Shown in pieces: positions 33,117 through 41,400 of a DNA stretch of 64,000 nt. The translations under genes and the position numbers were made by a program. The stretch comes from Noviherbaspirillum_A sp047237965. Its GTDB lineage: Bacteria > Pseudomonadota > Gammaproteobacteria > Burkholderiales > Burkholderiaceae_D. The stretch covers positions 744,001-808,000 of the forward strand of contig NZ_JBDFLX010000001.1 in the NCBI RefSeq assembly GCF_047237965.1, read 5' to 3'. The notes under the pieces were generated by a model. That model saw only the letters and a list, made by a program, of their open reading frames with translations. It was not told where the DNA came from and did not search any database. Positions within the stretch are counted from its first letter, which is position 1. Every line of letters starts with the position of its first letter.

Positions 33117-34025
33117 TCAGTTTCGTTCCATCTCTGCCTGATGGAAATAGGCTGACAACACAAGTCGGTCGTGAGTGGAAAGGTCTGTAAATTCGTACCC
33201 ATGCTTGCAGCCGCTACCGTTATCGCTGGGCACGATTGATCTGAGTATGATGCCAAGGTCAACGAACGCTGTCTCGCCGACCGCATTGATCTTGAATTTA
33301 ATTCGACCCCGCTGACCTACTTCCCCGAAAGGATGCCTGATGTTAGCCGAGGCGCCGCCGAGACTCATATCAGCAATAATTGCCGCGACATTTTCCTCAT
33401 GCGCGTTCATTGAAACCGACGCGATGATACTGACAGGTATGCGCGCGCGATGCCTGATGGTTGCACAGCTAAGCTCTTTCGGATAGGACAAGTGTAAGTA
33501 CGGATGAGGAGAGTGGACGGATTTCACTACATAGGCGCTGAATGCGTATGCCTTCTTTCCGGAAAAAGCGCGGACAATGAATATTTGACTATCGCGAATC
33601 AGAACATATTTGTCATCAACGATGGGCATCGTGACAAGGACTGTGCGATTTTTAACATAGCCGATAAAGCGAGCGGTGTACCGAGCCGATAAACCCTGTT
33701 GATGAAGAAAAAAAGTTTCCCCGACTTGCCACCTTACTTCATCCATAAGGACTTTTTCGTCACTGCCTTGTTCCGACGCGGAAGCCTGTCCGGCCACCGC
33801 AGGAGCAGTTTCATTCGCACCCGGTTTGCCTCTTTCAGCTTTAGCATCAAATTCATTCTGCCGAAGATAGCCACTGTCGACCAATGTAGCTATCTGTTCC
33901 GCAGACTCGATCACAAAGCCTTGCGATAGCAGCAAGTCGCCATTGGCAGAATAGACAGAGCGAGGTAGTGCCTTACCAACGCTCAACAGGTGCGCCGGTA
34001 CCGGGATCAGTAAATTCGAAGCCAT
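33117..34025 (-). CDS. PilZ-domain cyclic-di-GMP effector, YcgR-like architecture
   Basis: A 302-residue protein. The C-terminal PilZ domain carries the cyclic-di-GMP motifs RHRAR (R191-R195) and DMSLGGAS (D219-S226), and an N-terminal beta domain precedes it, as in YcgR-type flagellar brakes. The first 90 residues form a separate region with a variable acidic linker. Effectors of this type change motility or export when cyclic di-GMP binds. The frame extends to 34073, but MASNLLIPVP at 34025 looks like the natural start. Relevant cyclic-di-GMP enzyme in this window: the GGDEF-EAL protein at 26.9-29.3 kb. Confidence 0.85.
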   Translation of the reverse strand: MASNLLIPVPAHLLSVGKALPRSVYSANGDLLLSQGFVIESAEQIATLVDSGYLRQNEFDAKAERGKPGANETAPAVAGQASASEQGSDEKVLMDEVRWQVGETFFLHQQGLSARYTARFIGYVKNRTVLVTMPIVDDKYVLIRDSQIFIVRAFSGKKAYAFSAYVVKSVHSPHPYLHLSYPKELSCATIRHRARIPVSIIASVSMNAHEENVAAIIADMSLGGASANIRHPFGEVGQRGRIKFKINAVGETAFVDLGIILRSIVPSDNGSGCKHGYEFTDLSTHDRLVLSAYFHQAEMERN

Positions 34026-34379
34026 GCTTTCTTTGTGTACGGTCGGTTGATGCGGACTGCAACTGGCCGACATCGCTAGTGCTGCGATGCCCGGTGTGCT
34101 AAATCCTCATGATATGGGAAATTCCACCCACGGCGAAATCGTACACGAATTATATTTTTCTTTAGGAAATTTTTTCGCTCTCCTGTTCGCATGCGCTTTT
34201 TGAAAAAACGCCTCTGTGGCTGGCTCAAAATCTCCTGAAAGACACTTGCGGAAGTGTGGTGGTTACAATTTCATAGCGACATCAAATCGAGACCGGGTCG
34301 TGCTGATATCAGTTACACTTTCGCGCCGATAAGTCGCTAGAGTGAATAAGAAACTGGAAATCGCGGTAATAATTTAATC
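34026..34379. other. Gene-free intergenic region
   Basis: No ORF with coding character is seen. It separates the divergent PilZ and LuxR-type regulator genes and should hold both promoters. The right half is A+T-rich (AATTATATTTTTCTTTAGG near 34148); no clear operator was identified. Confidence 0.5.
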
Positions 34380-35057
34380 ATGCCGATCACCATTGCCGTC
34401 ATTGAAGGTCATCCAATATTTCTGGCGCATTTTACTGAGATTATAAAATCGGATTCCGATTTTTTGCTCGTTGGAACAGCCGTGGATGGCCGGCAGGGCC
34501 GTCAATTAATTCAGGACGTCAATGCCGATATTTACTTGCTGGATCTGGCTTTGCCGGATATGAGTGGCCTAGATTTGCTTTCTGAAATTACTTCTCTGCG
34601 GCCGCAAGCAAACACAATGATTATCAGTCTCTTCGATGATGAGCTGAATATTTTGTCCGCAATCGAAAGAGGTGCTGCCGGGTATCTTCTGAAAAGCATC
34701 GAGCCAAGTGCTTTTATCTCCGCGTTGCATGACTTGCATGCAGGAGCTTCTCCGCTCAGTCCCGTGGTGGCAAAAAAGCTCCTGCACGTCGTCAGAAGGC
34801 ACGGAGCGGAGAAACAAAGCCACCCGGTCTCTTCAAGACGTTCTACTGATTCTGTCTCTGAAATGCTGACAGAACGCGAAAGCCAGGTTTTGCGCGAACT
34901 TGCGCTTGGGTTGGCGTTTCGTGAAATCGCAGAAAAGCTTGCTATCTCCTGTCATACGGTTGCTCAGCACGTTCGTAATATTTACCGAAAGTTAGGAGTC
35001 AGCTCAAGGGGGCGAGCGGTTTACGAAGCAACCAAAATGGGTATCCTGCAGGAGTGA
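34380..35057 (+). CDS. NarL/FixJ-family response regulator with altered acidic pocket
   Basis: A 225-residue regulator with an N-terminal receiver and a C-terminal LuxR-type helix-turn-helix (about 165-220, LTERESQVLRELALGLAFRE and SCHTVAQHVRNIYRKLGVSS). The phosphoacceptor D55 (LLDLALPDMSG), the serine in MIISLFD and K105 (LLKS) are present. The usual N-terminal acidic pair is E9-G10 (AVIEGHPIF), so Mg2+ binding and phosphorylation may be weakened. No histidine kinase is adjacent. The ATG has only a weak ribosome site. The A+T-rich composition sets it off from the core genes. Confidence 0.85.
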   Translation: MPITIAVIEGHPIFLAHFTEIIKSDSDFLLVGTAVDGRQGRQLIQDVNADIYLLDLALPDMSGLDLLSEITSLRPQANTMIISLFDDELNILSAIERGAAGYLLKSIEPSAFISALHDLHAGASPLSPVVAKKLLHVVRRHGAEKQSHPVSSRRSTDSVSEMLTERESQVLRELALGLAFREIAEKLAISCHTVAQHVRNIYRKLGVSSRGRAVYEATKMGILQE

Positions 35058-35305
35058 GCTTCTCGGGACGCTTGTGCTTCACCGGATAAGGTCATTTTAT
35101 CCCAGAGCCCAAGGCCGAAGTGAACCATTTTTGTTGAAAAGTCAATGCCATTGGGACGATGTCTAGGGCAAAAGGGATCCTTGCCACAAGTCATCAAACA
35201 GTTGGGAACAGCAGCAAGTGATGTTGGGAAAAAAAGGAAGACTTGCATGGACCTTAGGGCGGCGCTCGATACACAGGTCGAATTGCGCCGCAAAGCCCCA
35301 GTGTT

Positions 35306-35509
35306 TTACACCGCCTGGATATTAGCTGCTTGCTTTCCCTTCGCTCCTTGGATGGGATCGAAGTCCACCCTCTGTCCTTCTTTTAGCGTTTTAAAGCCGG
35401 GCATCTGTATCGCAGAGTAGTGTGCGAACAAATCTTCTCCGCCACCATCAGGAGTAATGAAGCCGAACCCTTTGGAGTCGTTAAACCATTTCACGGTGCC
35501 AGTTGCCAT
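35306..35509 (-). CDS. Cold-shock protein (CspA family)
   Basis: A 67-residue single-stranded nucleic-acid chaperone. RNP1 (KGFGFI) and RNP2-like (DLFAHYS) motifs lie in the standard OB-fold. AGGAA precedes the ATG by seven bases. A TATACT element about 105 bp upstream implies a long 5' untranslated leader, as in cold-inducible csp mRNAs. A second csp gene lies at 41.15 kb in the opposite orientation; the two proteins are clearly paralogous, but their DNA has diverged. Confidence 0.93.
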   Translation of the reverse strand: MATGTVKWFNDSKGFGFITPDGGGEDLFAHYSAIQMPGFKTLKEGQRVDFDPIQGAKGKQAANIQAV

Positions 35510-36680
35510 ATCGCGTTCCTAGTTCAATAGAGAAATGATCCCGGATCGACAGTCACATCAGGCTACCGACCGGGGACTTTGGTACCAATAATTACAATAT
35601 TTGGCCACCAATAGTATACAATTGTTGCCCCGGACATTCGTTTCGGTCAAGAATTTTTTTATTTCATCTGAAAAGTTTGGTCCGTCCGGGCACCTAGGCG
35701 ATTCTGGGATATTACGGAGTGCTAGGTATAGTCACTTTTGGTCGGCTAACGCCCACAAGCAGGTAAGATTCCGATCTGCTATCGCTACAATGCTGTATAT
35801 GGCATCCGGGCGCATACGTCGAGGGCAGAGCGATGGTGAATGTCCTCTGACGGTATTGAAAAACGTTACGAGGTTAATCGGTTTGTTTGACTTGATTCAG
35901 AGCTAGACATCTAAATGTAACGTCGAGGTTACATCGTGACGCGTTCTCACAAGTCAACCCAATAAATTCCTTCAAGTCACCTCAAGCGCTACCTGAGAAA
36001 AGCTTCAGGCGGCAAGGTATCACTGATGAGTAATGTTTGCGCTACCTGAGGCATACATTAATTTATCAAACGTGACCTGGAAGTAGCGGAAGACAGTTAA
36101 AAATGAAAAATTTTGGCATTCGGCGCGACGTTTTATAAAACTGCAGAGGAAGGATATGGCGCGCTGCTCTTTGCATAGCTTCAACGGGTGAAGGAATACG
36201 TAGGTAACCGCAGCTGAGTCATGCGGCAAGTAGCACGCTTCTCCGGAGCAATCTGTTGGGAAAGGGGGCAACGTCACTGCAACATTTTGACCGTTCGAAA
36301 CGTCGCCACTAGTCGAACGGAGTACTCCGACACCACTATTCACACCCCTGGCGTCAGTTATCTGCGCTAAAAAAAATGACCAGACAAGTGACTGGAAAAC
36401 AAAATTTGCGGATTTTTTGCTAGATCCGAAAAGCTACATATTTTCTCGCACTGTCAATGTGGTTAGGGTGATGGTGCGAGTGGTTCTATCTTTAGAGACT
36501 AAAGCTGAGTACCCTGCAGCAGGTTCTCGGCTTATTTGATTGAAACTTGCCTTCACTTACTCCCATTTGAGTCAAAAGTCGATTCGACTCTGAACGAGGC
36601 GTTATCATCGCGTCTGCCGGGGTCGCACCATTGTGCGGGCTGGCTCACCATTTGATCAGTTACCTAACGAGGTATTCATA
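35510..36680. other. 1.17-kb gene-free region with short repeats
   Basis: No convincing protein gene is present; ORFs of about 100 codons on either strand have unnatural compositions. It contains the csp leader and promoter at the left, a 7-bp inverted repeat ATGTAAC/GTTACAT (35915-35934), two copies of CGAGGTTA followed by ATCG or CATCG (35869 and 35924), a 12-bp direct repeat GCGCTACCTGAG (35986 and 36039), and a 13-bp near-palindrome AGTCGATTCGACT (36577-36589) before the SDR gene. An unannotated RNA cannot be excluded. Confidence 0.5.
35613..35618 (-). promoter_or_regulatory. Candidate -10 of the left csp gene
   Basis: The minus strand reads TATACT here, about 105 bp before the csp start; the -35 is not evident. 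It would give a leader of about 97 bases. Confidence 0.35.
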
Positions 36681-37436
36681 ATGAGTAAAGTTGAAAAAGT
36701 AGCGCTAGTTACAGGTGCAGGATCCGGCATAGGGCGTGCTATTTCGTTGCGCTTGCTTCAAGACGGGTTTGTCGTAATTTTGGTAGGGCGACGTCGCGCA
36801 GCGTTGGAAGAGACAGCAGCGCTTAGTGTTTCGGGTGGAAAAGCAATGGTGCTGCCAGCAGACATATCTAAAGAAGAAGAGGTTGATGCTTTATTTGAAA
36901 AGGTAAGGCAAGAGTACCAAAGATTAGATCTGCTATTTAACAATGCAGGAATATTCACTCGATCGGCGTCGATTGAGGATGTGTCTTTGGAGAACTGGCA
37001 AGCAGCGGTTGATGTGAACCTGACTGGGGCTTTTCTTTGTACCCGGGCAGCATTTCGATTAATGAAGAACCAGCTTCCTCGTGGAGGAAGAATCATCAAC
37101 AACGGCTCGATCTCGGCGCATGCTCCAAGACCACATTCGGCTACCTATACGGCTACGAAACATGCCATCACAGGATTGACAAAAGCGACTTCTCTTGATG
37201 GGCGCAAGTACGACATTGCCTGCGGGCAAATAGACATAGGGAATGCCTCTACGGATATGACCGAGAAAATGGAGCGGGGTATCCTTCAAGCCAATGGTTC
37301 CACGGCGATAGAACCAACTTTCGAAACTCGCTACGTTGCTGACGCAGTCTCGTATATGGCTGGTTTGCCTTTGCATGCCAACGTCCAATTCATGACCGTA
37401 ATGGCAACGAACATGCCGTTCATCGGTCGCGGATAG
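36681..37436 (+). CDS. Short-chain dehydrogenase/reductase (SDR)
   Basis: NAD(P)-dependent oxidoreductase of 251 residues. The classical SDR pattern is complete: TGAGSGIG (11-18) for the cofactor, NNAG, and the catalytic S143, Y156 and K160 (YTATK). GAGGT precedes the ATG at 36681, while an upstream ORF extension begins at 36633. Codons are A+T-rich. The gene stands alone and converges with the first winged-helix regulator, their stop regions overlapping by 17 bp. The substrate is not predictable. A 13-bp near-palindrome about 90 bp upstream could be an operator. Confidence 0.88.
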   Translation: MSKVEKVALVTGAGSGIGRAISLRLLQDGFVVILVGRRRAALEETAALSVSGGKAMVLPADISKEEEVDALFEKVRQEYQRLDLLFNNAGIFTRSASIEDVSLENWQAAVDVNLTGAFLCTRAAFRLMKNQLPRGGRIINNGSISAHAPRPHSATYTATKHAITGLTKATSLDGRKYDIACGQIDIGNASTDMTEKMERGILQANGSTAIEPTFETRYVADAVSYMAGLPLHANVQFMTVMATNMPFIGRG

Positions 37437-38265
37437 TCAGGTATTGATGCTGTTCCAGATAACTGCTGGTACAGTTTTGATTGTCTTCCCCAACAGCGCT
37501 ATTAGCTTGCGTTGGCCGATTTTTGGGGCGCAGCACATAGCCTTGTTTGTAAACGCTTGCAAGGGTGTATTGAGACTTCGTCAGCATTTCCAGTTTCAGC
37601 CGCAGCTGGAAGATGGTCACTCTGATGTTACTTCCCTCAGTCGACTTGCCGCTGGATTTAAACAAGGCGACCAAATCTTTGATCAAGATGACTGTCCCCA
37701 TCTGATTAAGAAACAGCTCCGCCAAGGCACATTCGGACGGCGTTAAGTGGATTGCCTTGGACTGAAACGACAGCAGCCGCACGTCCGGAATCAAAGTTAA
37801 TGATCCAAAATGCAGCTTGGTTTTCAGGATATTTTTTCTTCGGAGCGCGGCGATGGTGCGGCGACCTAGATCCGACATCGACACCGGCGTGCATACCCAG
37901 TCGGCCACGAAGTCAGGGAAATCAGGCGCTTCCGCCAATGCCGCAGTCGATCTGAAAATCAGAACAATAGGCGACATGACGATTGGCAGGAAAGGCGGGT
38001 TCTTGATGAAAGTAAGTTCTTTCTTCTCAAGCAATTGAATCTTTTGCACGTATGCAGGTTCCTGTGCGTCGATCAATAATGCGGATGGTCGATCAGGAAA
38101 GCTAAGCAGGTGTTCTGGACGCAAGGCACCGATATCAGTAATATCCCACTCGAATTGATCCTGCTGCGCACCTAGCCTGGGAGACACGGCCTGTAACTCT
38201 TCCTTACTCGCGTCGAGCATATTGAAGAGTTCTTTCCCTATGACTTTCAAAATAATCCTCATCAT
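37420..38265 (-). CDS. Winged-helix regulator with degenerate receiver (copy 1)
   Basis: A 281-residue protein. Residues 1-140 follow a receiver-like pattern but lack the acidic pair and the conserved lysine (CTPVSMSDLGRR stands where KPF is usual); D66 in ALLIDAQEP is at the phosphoacceptor position. Residues about 150-245 form an OmpR-type winged helix ending SVYKQGYVL. It is paralogous to the gene at 40.2 kb, with a shared identical stretch in the recognition region. CGGAG precedes the start, where two ATGs are adjacent. No kinase is nearby. Confidence 0.78.
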   Translation of the reverse strand: MMRIILKVIGKELFNMLDASKEELQAVSPRLGAQQDQFEWDITDIGALRPEHLLSFPDRPSALLIDAQEPAYVQKIQLLEKKELTFIKNPPFLPIVMSPIVLIFRSTAALAEAPDFPDFVADWVCTPVSMSDLGRRTIAALRRKNILKTKLHFGSLTLIPDVRLLSFQSKAIHLTPSECALAELFLNQMGTVILIKDLVALFKSSGKSTEGSNIRVTIFQLRLKLEMLTKSQYTLASVYKQGYVLRPKNRPTQANSAVGEDNQNCTSSYLEQHQYLTIRDR

Positions 38266-38825
38266 TCGACTCCGTTGGCGGTAAGCGTTGTAAGGAACGT
38301 GTTCGTGCTAAATCGATCCAGCGAGTGCCATTTGAAACCAGATTTTTACCCTTTGTTAATCTTGGCACCTTGCTCTCTCAGGTAGTCGACCAGTTTGTAT
38401 CGATTCTGATATTTCTGTTACTTCGTTTCATCTTTCTTATTGCACATCCCCATTTGTAACCATTAGTATATGACTTGTGTTAGCAATAACGCGGTATGTT
38501 AGAGAAAATAATTCTCCACTGACACGAGCAATTTTAAAATCTATAGCAATGATCGTGAGACATTGTTTCTCTGGGTCAAGTATTCGTCTCAACTTTGCTG
38601 TTGAGCCAAATTGTCTTTGTTACTGCTCGACATAGTTCGTGCAAATTTTGCAGGGCCTTTGGTAATTAAAGCTTTTACTCTTTCGAAACTGGTAATTCAG
38701 CCACAGGTGTCGGTAACACCATTTTGCCCAGTATTTTCTGATTTAAGCGTTCAGGCATTTGAAATGCTGTGGCTGCCAAAGTCGGGAGATGAAAAATAGA
38801 CTGATTTTAAAATATCGGAGGAGAG
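38266..38825. other. Gene-free intergenic region
   Basis: A 560-bp A+T-rich stretch between divergent regulators. A 62-codon ORF here (38611-38799) lacks a ribosome site and is not accepted. Promoters for both flanking regulators must lie within it; nothing more specific is seen. Confidence 0.5.
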
Positions 38826-39524
38826 ATGATTCAAGTGGTTGTCGTCGACTACAAGGCAGTTCAGCATTTCAATCTTGAAAAAAAACTCAGAGAACATGGA
38901 TTTGAGGCTACCATCGTCAATGATCTTGTGCAGCTTACTATGCATTTATTCAATAGACATGTTGACGTTGTAATATTCGATCTAGACTTCTTTGGCTTTG
39001 CGGAGGTGTTGGCTGTTAAGAAAATTAGGTCTCTACGAAATCTTCAGTCGCTTGGAATTGTCATCCTCGCTTCCAATTTTAAAACTGCCGATCGCCTTGA
39101 ATTAATTTCCAGCGGCGCAGATGCATTTTTATCAAAGCCTGTAGAAACCGAAGAACTTATGGCTTATATAAGAAATATATATCGCCGTGCCAACACGAGT
39201 CAGGAATCCGCCCCGGCAGCCCAATGGCATTTCCATCGTAACGAATGGCGCTTGGTAGCCCCATCTGGCACCTCCTTGACGCTGAGCCATTTGGAAGTCA
39301 GCTTAATGGATATGCTGATAAAGTCTATTGGGAAGCCAGTAAAGAGGAAGGATATTATTGCAATAGGCTTTGGGCTGGATCCTTTATCTTATGACAATCG
39401 CCGTCTTGATTCGATTGTAAGTAGACTTCGCCGCAAACTTCACGAAGCGTATCCTCGGTCCCAGCCAATTAAAGTTGTTCATTCTGTAGGCTACATATTT
39501 ACTGAGCCAGTGAGAAGCGATTGA
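38826..39524 (+). CDS. OmpR-like response regulator
   Basis: A 232-residue protein with receiver and winged-helix domains. GGAGG lies five bases before the ATG. In the receiver the phosphoacceptor is D52 or D54 (VIFDLDFFG), S83 lies in ILAS and the conserved lysine is K104 (LSKPVE); of the N-terminal acidic pair only D8 is kept (VVDYK). The C-terminal part has SIVSRLRRKLHEAYPRSQ and VVHSVGYIF, typical of OmpR/PhoB. It lies between the two paralogous pseudo-receiver regulators and has no adjacent kinase. Confidence 0.85.
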   Translation: MIQVVVVDYKAVQHFNLEKKLREHGFEATIVNDLVQLTMHLFNRHVDVVIFDLDFFGFAEVLAVKKIRSLRNLQSLGIVILASNFKTADRLELISSGADAFLSKPVETEELMAYIRNIYRRANTSQESAPAAQWHFHRNEWRLVAPSGTSLTLSHLEVSLMDMLIKSIGKPVKRKDIIAIGFGLDPLSYDNRRLDSIVSRLRRKLHEAYPRSQPIKVVHSVGYIFTEPVRSD

Positions 39525-40170
39525 TGAATGCGCGCGTGCGGTTGGTTGCGGTGATAAGATTTCTTTACGAATGCAATGTGGTGGGCATGACCTCTGACCT
39601 TTTTAAAAAATCATGAGTCATGCGAGAAATAAGCAGCGTGAACCTTCAGCATTTCGATTTTTACTGATATATCGGCTTTGAGCTTTCGCTTGTATGTATG
39701 GACGACTCAGGTATCGTCGTCAGCTCTATAAAAAATCCCAAAGTAAACAATTTTCCTGAGTATTGGTGACCCGACACCTTTTCATTTTATGCGTATTCTG
39801 TTGGGCAAAGTGGAGAAAAGCGGTTGCGTTCCCTTCTTCTGAGGTCTGGCTCATGGTGGGCTCTGACGAAGTCTCGGTTTCCCTGATTTATTCGCATCGC
39901 GTACATATTCTTGCACCTGCTTGATGAGCAACTAAAAAGCCAATGTGCAGGCCTGAGTCAAAGATTGAAAATCCCCGTTCGTTGCTGATTTTTGCATTTT
40001 TGTTCGATCTTCGTCGAGCGACCGGCACAACAAAGTTTATTTATTTTCTCCAAAAAATTTCAGGAACTTCAGGTTGAAATTTTGAAACATACGATCCCGC
40101 TTGCTCGCTCTTCGTTCGGGCTTTGCAAACCGTAGGTTTAATCAAATTAAATTCCCTGGAGAAACTGTAA
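39525..40170. other. Gene-free intergenic region
   Basis: A 646-bp A+T-rich stretch with no acceptable ORF on either strand and no strong hairpin. It should contain the promoter of the copy-2 regulator. I see no clear repeat or operator. Confidence 0.5.
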
Positions 40171-40986
40171 ATGCGGTTGGAACTAAAAGTGATTGGCGAA
40201 CGTCTGTTTGACGCGATCATGTTAAATTACTGCACGCTTGCCAATACACTTTTGCAGCTGTGCTGTGAAACGGACCCTATCCAGATGATCGTTACGCGTT
40301 TTGAAGAAAAGCCGCAGGTCAAAGACTTTTTAATTGAGATGGACGGAGCATCGGTCATCTTAGTCGAAGCCACAGACCTTCTAACGATTGAGTCTTTGCA
40401 GTCTATGGACCGGAAAGAGCTCGCGTTTCTAGGGCAGGCAGGAAATGCGACCCGTCTCCTGCCGCTGATTGCGGTATTCAATTCGCCGGAATTGCTGTCC
40501 GAAATACGCGAATTGCCCGATATTATTTCTGATTGGACTTTTTTCCCTCTTGAAACTGTCGAGTTGGCGAGAAGGATATTCTCGGCATTGAAACGAAAGA
40601 ATATCGTAAAAACAAAAGTGTTATACGGTGCGCTTTCTTTGATCAGCGAGTCTCGCGCGTTATTGTTTTTCGGAGATGGTGTACATCTAAGCCGGTCTGA
40701 ATTTGCTTTAATGGAACTTTTTCTGAGTCAAATGGGCACCGTAATTCCACTAGCTGACTTGGCCATGTTGTTTAAATCGACAGGAAAATCCACGGAAGGA
40801 AGCAACATCCGGGTTACGATATTCCAGCTTCGGCTCAAGCTCGAAATGTTGACAAAAGGGCAGTACACAGTGACCAGTGTTTACAAGCGGGGTTATTGTT
40901 TGAAGCAAAAGTCTCGCTCGACGATCAAAGAAATCTCCGATGGATTGGATGCGCGGCAACGTGTCGCTAGCAGACTCGTAGGCTAA
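40171..40986 (+). CDS. Winged-helix regulator with degenerate receiver (copy 2)
   Basis: A 271-residue paralogue of the 37.4-38.3 kb protein. The N-termini match (LKVIGERLFD against LKVIGKELFN), the receiver-like half is weakly similar, and the winged helix is strongly conserved, including EGSNIRVTIFQLRLKLEML in both. At position 66, where the first copy has aspartate, this one has glutamate (ILVEATD). The conserved lysine is again missing (FFPLETVEL). GGAGA precedes the ATG. It is followed by a csp gene in the same direction. Confidence 0.78.
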   Translation: MRLELKVIGERLFDAIMLNYCTLANTLLQLCCETDPIQMIVTRFEEKPQVKDFLIEMDGASVILVEATDLLTIESLQSMDRKELAFLGQAGNATRLLPLIAVFNSPELLSEIRELPDIISDWTFFPLETVELARRIFSALKRKNIVKTKVLYGALSLISESRALLFFGDGVHLSRSEFALMELFLSQMGTVIPLADLAMLFKSTGKSTEGSNIRVTIFQLRLKLEMLTKGQYTVTSVYKRGYCLKQKSRSTIKEISDGLDARQRVASRLVG

Positions 40987-41007
40987 AAAGGCGCGGCAGG
41001 TTTTTTT

Positions 41008-41037
41008 TTCACCTTGCAGCGCGTAATGACGTATAAT
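41008..41037 (+). promoter_or_regulatory. Candidate promoter of the right csp gene
   Basis: A perfect TATAAT (41032-41037) with a weak TTCACC 18 bp upstream lies about 115 bp before the csp start, predicting a leader of about 105 bases. Confidence 0.45.
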
Positions 41038-41150
41038 TCGCCGCATCGTTGAGATTCGAGCTAGTAGTGGTGCAGTATCAGTCTGTCATTCCTTACTTGG
41101 TTGAAACGATGTATCGGGTAAAACCCAACTTAACTGAAATAGGAATTTGT

Positions 41151-41354
41151 ATGGCAAATGGTACTGTAAAGTGGTTCAATGATTCGAAGGGCTTTGGTTT
41201 CATCACCCCGGACGAAGGCGGCGAAGATCTGTTCGCGCACTTCTCCGCGATCCAGTCGAGCGGCTTCAAGTCGCTGCAGGAAAACCAGCGCGTTTCGTTC
41301 GAAGTGACCACCGGTCCTAAGGGCAAGCAAGCATCGAACATCCGTCCCGAATAA
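41151..41354 (+). CDS. Cold-shock protein (CspA family)
   Basis: A 67-residue OB-fold RNA chaperone with KGFGFI and DLFAHFS motifs. The frame is open upstream, but homology starts at MANGTVKWF, with TAGGAA before the ATG. The long leader and strong terminator mark it as a separate cold-shock-type transcript. The coding part is clearly richer in G+C than its flanks, as expected for a conserved, highly expressed gene. Paralogue of the csp gene at 35.3 kb. Confidence 0.95.
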   Translation: MANGTVKWFNDSKGFGFITPDEGGEDLFAHFSAIQSSGFKSLQENQRVSFEVTTGPKGKQASNIRPE

Positions 41355-41370
41355 GCGACGTTGCATGTTG

Positions 41371-41400
41371 AAAAAAACCCCGGCAAGCCGGGGTTTTTTT
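41371..41400 (+). terminator. Intrinsic terminator after the right csp gene
   Basis: A perfect inverted repeat (41371-41384 with 41387-41400) has a 7-bp G/C core, a 2-base apex between the repeat arms, a preceding A-run and a following run of seven T residues. Confidence 0.9.

Noticed and set aside
35021..35293. 90-codon minus-strand ORF between the LuxR-type regulator and csp
   Set aside because: It overlaps the end of the regulator gene and has no ribosome site or recognisable domain.
35601..35906. 101-codon plus-strand ORF in the gene-free region
   Set aside because: No ribosome site, mixed composition without recognisable domain, and it overlaps the csp leader and promoter region on the other strand.
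36020..36343. 107-codon minus-strand ORF
   Set aside because: No ribosome site, no hydrophobic or domain pattern, and it covers a repeat-containing region that reads as non-coding.
38611..38799. 62-codon ORF upstream of the OmpR-like regulator
   Set aside because: No Shine-Dalgarno and it occupies the expected promoter region of the next gene.
40990..41025. Terminator after the copy-2 winged-helix gene based on the T-run near 41001
   Set aside because: The flanking GC-rich sequences pair imperfectly and the T-run lies in the loop, not after a stem.
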